A DNA stretch of 49,931 bases from positions 1-49,931 of the forward strand of contig NZ_LANP01000006.1 of NCBI RefSeq assembly GCF_000964595.1. The letters run 5' to 3'. The translations under genes were made by a program, and so were the position numbers. The stretch is from Orientia chuto str. Dubai (GTDB lineage Bacteria; Pseudomonadota; Alphaproteobacteria; Rickettsiales; Rickettsiaceae). Of this stretch, positions 48,956 through 49,931 are shown one piece after another; the first letter of the stretch is position 1, and each line of letters opens with the position of its first letter. The notes beneath the pieces are model-generated. The model worked only from the letters and a program-made list of their open reading frames with translations, ran no database searches and was not told the DNA's origin.

Positions 48956-49918
48956 ATGTCTAAACCAATTTTAGGAATTGATGTATCCAAATTAGATTTA
49001 ACTATTTCCTTACTCATTGATAAAAATTATCATCACACTAAAGTAAATAATAATCAACAAGGTTTTAAAGAGCTAGTTAAATGGTTAAAAAAACATAAAA
49101 TTACTCAGGTAGCTGCATGCATGGAGGCAACTGGTAAGTACGGTAAGTCATTTGCTAATTTTTTGTACAGCAATAACCATAAAGTGAGTATAGTAAACCC
49201 TGCTTGTATTAACACCTTTGCAAAAAGCAAATTATCATGTCATAAGACTGATAAGGTAGATAGCATGATTATTGCTGAATATCAAGTAAGAATGATTTAC
49301 ATCAATAATTCCTCGGAATAAGGTGCTGAAGAACTAAAGAGCTATATCCTGTTTGCAAAATTTCAAAGGACAATATGAAGGTACAGAATTATCTTGAAAC
49401 AAAAAAGACTTATATAAATCAGTATGTGCTAGCTACAATAAACTTGCTAGCCATATTATAAAAGAAATTAAAAATATTGAACTTAATATAGATAAATTAC
49501 TTGCTAAGAATATTGAATTCAAGCATAAAGTAGATAACATGCAAACTATCCCAGGAATTGGTCGAATTACTGCTGTTGCTATACTTGCAGAATCCCCTGA
49601 TATAGAATCCTTCAGTAATGCTAGGCAGCTTGCTGCATATGCAGGGCTTACACCTAAAATAAAACTTCCGGTACCTCCTAAAGGGAAAAAGCACTATATC
49701 TAAAATAGGTTCTGTAACCTACGAAGGCTCTATATTTTCCAGCTATTGTTGCTAAAAATCATAACCCTATATTTAAGCAGTTTATTCAAAAGCTATCTAG
49801 TAAGGGTAAACCCACTAAAGTTATTATTGTTGCTATTATGCGTAAATTATTACATATTGTCTTTGGTGTAATTAAAAATAATTCTATCTTTAATCCTAAT
49901 TTTATCCTTGACTCCTAA
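48956..49918 (+). pseudogene. IS110-family transposase, multiple frameshifts
   Basis: The N-terminal DEDD RuvC-like domain is intact over 121 codons: GIDVSKLDLTIS, MEATGKYG and CHKTDKVDSMIIAEY give the four acidic residues. A stop at 49319-49321 and frameshifts follow. Later frames still spell NIELNIDKLLAK, MQTIPGIGRITAVAILAESP, NARQLAAYAGLTPK (Transposase_20 domain), FPAIVAKNHNPIFKQFI and FNPNFILDS before the stop at 49918. The serine of the C-terminal domain falls in the damaged KSTISKIGS/NLRR region. A GGAGCAAT ribosome-binding site precedes the ATG. The element continues past the window edge. Confidence 0.85.
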
Positions 49919-49931
49919 GACAGTATCAGAA

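Overview
The window comes from an AT-rich obligate intracellular alphaproteobacterium of the Rickettsiales, and Orientia tsutsugamushi is the best fit. The evidence is the very low GC, the rickettsial housekeeping set (ligA, mnmA, rnpB, trpS, grpE/rph, rsmA, addA, a Tim44-like gene), long decayed spacers, and many short eroded copies of integrase and insertion-sequence DNA. The species call is inference from gene content; no database was consulted.

Layout. 1-1747 is a graveyard of two integrase 5' ends with their leaders. 1748-3094 is an unrecognised 448-residue gene. 3320-8679 (minus) carries pepP-ligA-tadA and a frameshifted fieF. 8924-9724 is a double helix-turn-helix regulator. 10239-12534 (minus) holds a frameshifted GST gene, rnpB with a clear promoter, and trpS. 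13175-15121 has an alpha/beta hydrolase divergent from a glycosyltransferase. 15258-16980 is an accessory patch with an IS6-type remnant, a 20-bp perfect hairpin, a frameshifted hypothetical gene and dispersed repeats. 17124-20462 has rnhB, a uracil-DNA glycosylase and an ankyrin-like protein. 20880-21420 is a decayed IS982-type transposase, followed by tRNA-Gly and tRNA-Val. 22039-27497 has mnmA, a midA relic, trhO, a Tim44-like gene, grpE and rph. 27664-30895 has IS982 fragments, a YqaA-like membrane protein, ndk and an EamA transporter. 31014-34916 is a tandem pair of exported DUF3857/transglutaminase-like proteins. 35802-43164 has sixA, addA, a frameshifted gltP-like symporter, cca and a ZnuA-like protein. 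43270-45022 has tRNA-His, an HU/IHF-like gene with a strong terminator, and a short SurA-like chaperone. 45060-46381 is another mobile-element graveyard; then come rmuC, rsmA and, at the right edge, a broken IS110 transposase preceded by a structured leader.

The intact genes serve DNA replication and repair (ligA, addA, UDG, rnhB, rmuC), tRNA maturation and modification (rnpB, tadA, mnmA, trhO, cca, rph), translation (trpS, rsmA) and envelope protein handling (surA-like, DUF3857 pair). Four other genes carry a single -1 frameshift, two of them in A/T homopolymers that look one base short of eight, which points to ongoing decay, slippage or assembly error.

The most interesting signals are: (i) the integrase leader repeat, which in two copies carries a TTGACA-17-TATAGT promoter pointing away from the integrase and ending in a hairpin with a pyrimidine run, so it may encode a small RNA; (ii) the DUF3857 tandem pair, in which the second copy has lost the catalytic His; (iii) a structured IS110 leader that may be a bridge-RNA relic; (iv) IS982-derived terminal repeats scattered through the window, one of which supplies the rmuC stop codon.
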